Positions 61,831 to 64,000 of a stretch of 64,000 nucleotides of DNA are shown in pieces. This DNA is from Flavobacteriaceae bacterium (GTDB lineage Bacteria > Bacteroidota > Bacteroidia > Flavobacteriales > Flavobacteriaceae): positions 1 through 64,000 of the forward strand of contig PKDQ01000008.1 in assembly GCA_002862645.1 (NCBI GenBank). The letters are read 5' to 3'. Positions within the stretch are counted from its first letter, which is position 1, and each line of letters opens with the position of its first letter. A program made the position numbers and the translations under genes. Below the pieces are notes generated by a model. That model was not told where the DNA came from, ran no database searches, and saw nothing but the letters and a program-made list of their open reading frames with translations.

Positions 61831-63429
61831 ATGTTTCGCTTTTTGTTCACGATCTTATTTGCGTCAACACTCGTGTACGCCCAACCTCAACAAACATGGG
61901 TTGACAGTATTTATACCCAAATGACCCTTGATCAAAAAATCGGGCAGCTTTTTATGATCATGGCTTATCCCGATGGGAATGCCTCAAAAAGAATGGCCAC
62001 GAGCAAACAGATACAAGCACAACACATCGGGGGGGTCTTGTTTTCAAAGGGAACCAGTAAGCAACAAGTACGTGATACGCGAACTTACCAAAACCAAGCT
62101 TCAATCCCCTTGCTTATTGGCGCAGATGCCGAATGGGGTATGGCCATGCGCCTAACTGATTTACCCACTTATCCATATGCCATGACCTTAGGCGCATTGC
62201 CGCACAGTGATTTGGTTTATGCCTTAGGCAAAAGAATAGGAGCACGTAAACGCAGCATGGGCGTTCATGTCACTTTTTCGCCCGTTTTGGATGTAAATAG
62301 CGAGTCAAAAAACCCCATCATTGGTGTGCGTTCTTTTGGTGATGATCCAAGCAATGTTGCAAAAAAGGGCCTGGCCTTTATGGAGGGTTTACAGCAAGCA
62401 GGCGTTTGGGCGATAGCCAAACACTTTCCAGGTCACGGTGCAGCAGTTCAAGATTCGCACAAAACACTTCCATGCATCAATCGCAATAGCAAAGCATTAG
62501 ACAGTATAGACCTGTTTCCATTCCAACATCTGATTGATAATACGCTCAAAGGAGTTATGGTGGGGCATTTGGCGGTGCCTGCATTGACAAAAAATGACAG
62601 CATCCCCGTTTCAACATCCTTTGAGGTAGTAAGCGATTTATTAAAGCACCAAATGGGTTTTAAGGGGCTTATTTTTACGGATGCACTTAATATGAAGGGA
62701 GTGACGAATCTTGTTGCCCAACCCGCACTTCAAGCTTTTTTGGCAGGGGCAGACATACTCCTTGTCCCAGAAAACCTAACACGCTCCATTGCAAATTTAA
62801 AATCACATTATTTATCTGGAAGTATTACACCAGAACGATTAGCAAAATCGGTCAAAAAAATCCTTGCAGCCAAATATCAACTCACCTCGGAGCAAAGCAC
62901 AAAGGGCTTTTATGAAGTCCTTCCCTTTACTTCTTTTGACCGTTATTTGACCAAGCAAATTGCTGAGCAGAGTCTAGTTTTAATGCACCATGATAAGACG
63001 TTTCCCATAGTGCCTAAGACCCCATTGGCTTTTGTTGCGCTAGGTACCCAAACGGACAATGCCTTCTTAAACGCTTTACGGCAATATGCAACTGTACGGC
63101 AGTTTTCTCCTTATGCAGTTGGAGGTATTCGTCCAAATGAAACCTTGGTTGTGGGTATTTACGCTGATACTGCTACGCCTTGGAAAAAACAATTCCTTTC
63201 AGAGGATGCACTTAAGATATTAGCTAAACTTTCAAAACATCAAAATGTGCACGTTGTGGTGTTTGCAAAACCATATGTATTAGGCCAACTAACAGGAATA
63301 AATGAATACACAAGCGTGCTGTTAGCACACCAGCAAGAGTTGGCATTTGCCAATGCTGCAGCACAAGTATTATTTGCAAAAAGTGAAGCCGTAGGTAAAT
63401 TGCCCGTTTCACTTGAAGCTTTTGACTGA
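61831..63429 (+). CDS. glycoside hydrolase family 3 protein (beta-N-acetylhexosaminidase-like)
   Basis: GQLFMIMAYPDGN, LLIGADAEWGMAMRL, VTFSPVLDVN, IAKHFPGHGAAVQDSHKTLP, GLIFTDALNMKGV. Confidence 0.93.
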   Translation: MFRFLFTILFASTLVYAQPQQTWVDSIYTQMTLDQKIGQLFMIMAYPDGNASKRMATSKQIQAQHIGGVLFSKGTSKQQVRDTRTYQNQASIPLLIGADAEWGMAMRLTDLPTYPYAMTLGALPHSDLVYALGKRIGARKRSMGVHVTFSPVLDVNSESKNPIIGVRSFGDDPSNVAKKGLAFMEGLQQAGVWAIAKHFPGHGAAVQDSHKTLPCINRNSKALDSIDLFPFQHLIDNTLKGVMVGHLAVPALTKNDSIPVSTSFEVVSDLLKHQMGFKGLIFTDALNMKGVTNLVAQPALQAFLAGADILLVPENLTRSIANLKSHYLSGSITPERLAKSVKKILAAKYQLTSEQSTKGFYEVLPFTSFDRYLTKQIAEQSLVLMHHDKTFPIVPKTPLAFVALGTQTDNAFLNALRQYATVRQFSPYAVGGIRPNETLVVGIYADTATPWKKQFLSEDALKILAKLSKHQNVHVVVFAKPYVLGQLTGINEYTSVLLAHQQELAFANAAAQVLFAKSEAVGKLPVSLEAFD

Positions 63430-63509
63430 TTGTTTTGCGCTTCGGAGTATTACCAATACTTTTGTTTGATGCTAATTTTAAAAAACCTGTTCACTAAACA
63501 CTTTTCAAT

Positions 63510-64000
63510 ATGAAAATAGCGATTGTATGTTACCCAACATATGGTGGAAGTGGGGTAGTTGCTACACAATTGGGTATATCCTTGGCCGAAAGAGGGCATG
63601 AGGTGCATTTTGTAAGCTATAAACAGCCGGTGCGTTTGCAGTCTTTGGCAGGGAATATTCACTTTCATGAGGTGCATGTGCCACGCTATCCGTTGTTTCA
63701 TTTTCAACCCTATGAGTTAGCACTTTCAAGCATGTTGGTGGAGATGGTAAAATTACATCAAATCGAGCTGCTGCATGTACATTACGCTATTCCACACGCT
63801 TATGCTGCCTATATGGCTAAGCAAATGCTAAAAGAAAACGGCATAGACATCCCTTTGGTGACCACCCTTCACGGATCAGACATTACGTTGGTTGGAAGTC
63901 ATCCGTTTTACAAACCTGCTGTTACCTTTAGTATCAATAATTCTGATGTGGTAACGGCTGTTTCAAAAGACCTACGAAGCGATACCTTCAGCTTATTTGA
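63510..64000 (+). CDS. bshA: N-acetyl-alpha-D-glucosaminyl L-malate synthase BshA (truncated by window edge)
   Basis: MKIAIVCYPTYGGSGVVATQLGISLAERGHEVHFVSYKQPVRL...VHYAIPHAYAAYMAKQML...TTLHGSDITLVG; GT4 glycosyltransferase typical of BshA. Confidence 0.92.
   Translation, partial: MKIAIVCYPTYGGSGVVATQLGISLAERGHEVHFVSYKQPVRLQSLAGNIHFHEVHVPRYPLFHFQPYELALSSMLVEMVKLHQIELLHVHYAIPHAYAAYMAKQMLKENGIDIPLVTTLHGSDITLVGSHPFYKPAVTFSINNSDVVTAVSKDLRSDTFSLF

Overview
This 64 kb window is a gene-dense, mostly housekeeping chromosomal segment from a Bacteroidota genome. It is probably Flavobacteriia, judging by the DUF3810/DUF3822/DUF6048/DUF6452 proteins, BshA, and the TAnnTTTG-type promoter boxes. It starts in the 3' end of a 5S rRNA gene with its terminator. 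It then carries RNA methyltransferases (THUMP, RlmD, RsmD, RsmE), a VPS10/sortilin-like exoprotein, a cyclophilin-FKBP fusion, NrnA, MutL, two rhomboids, a RecD/Dda-like helicase, KdsB, YebC, GcvT, an aminopeptidase P, thrABC, nadABC, ClpC, GyrA, a TPR protein, a frameshifted NlpC/P60 peptidase, a 7TM-HD phosphohydrolase, tRNA-Arg and tRNA-Ser, TsaD, TamB, PfkA, GAPDH, a GlcNAc kinase-like protein, RidA, an LptD-like protein, an amidase, MlaD, a split Fe-S redox module, a GH3 enzyme and the start of bshA. I saw no CRISPR array, prophage, transposon, defence island or biosynthetic cluster, and nothing I can defend as a wholly new multi-gene system. The observations most worth a second look are: (i) a recurrent TAnnTTTG-N4/5-ATG arrangement implying leaderless mRNAs; (ii) a C40 peptidase split at an A9 homopolymer; (iii) two unlisted small membrane ORFs, one with an in-frame TGA; (iv) a membrane/soluble Fe-S protein pair with a HAD gene between them; and (v) almost all convergent gene pairs abutting or overlapping at their stops. 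All calls come from reading the sequence and the supplied ORF translations; no database search was run.
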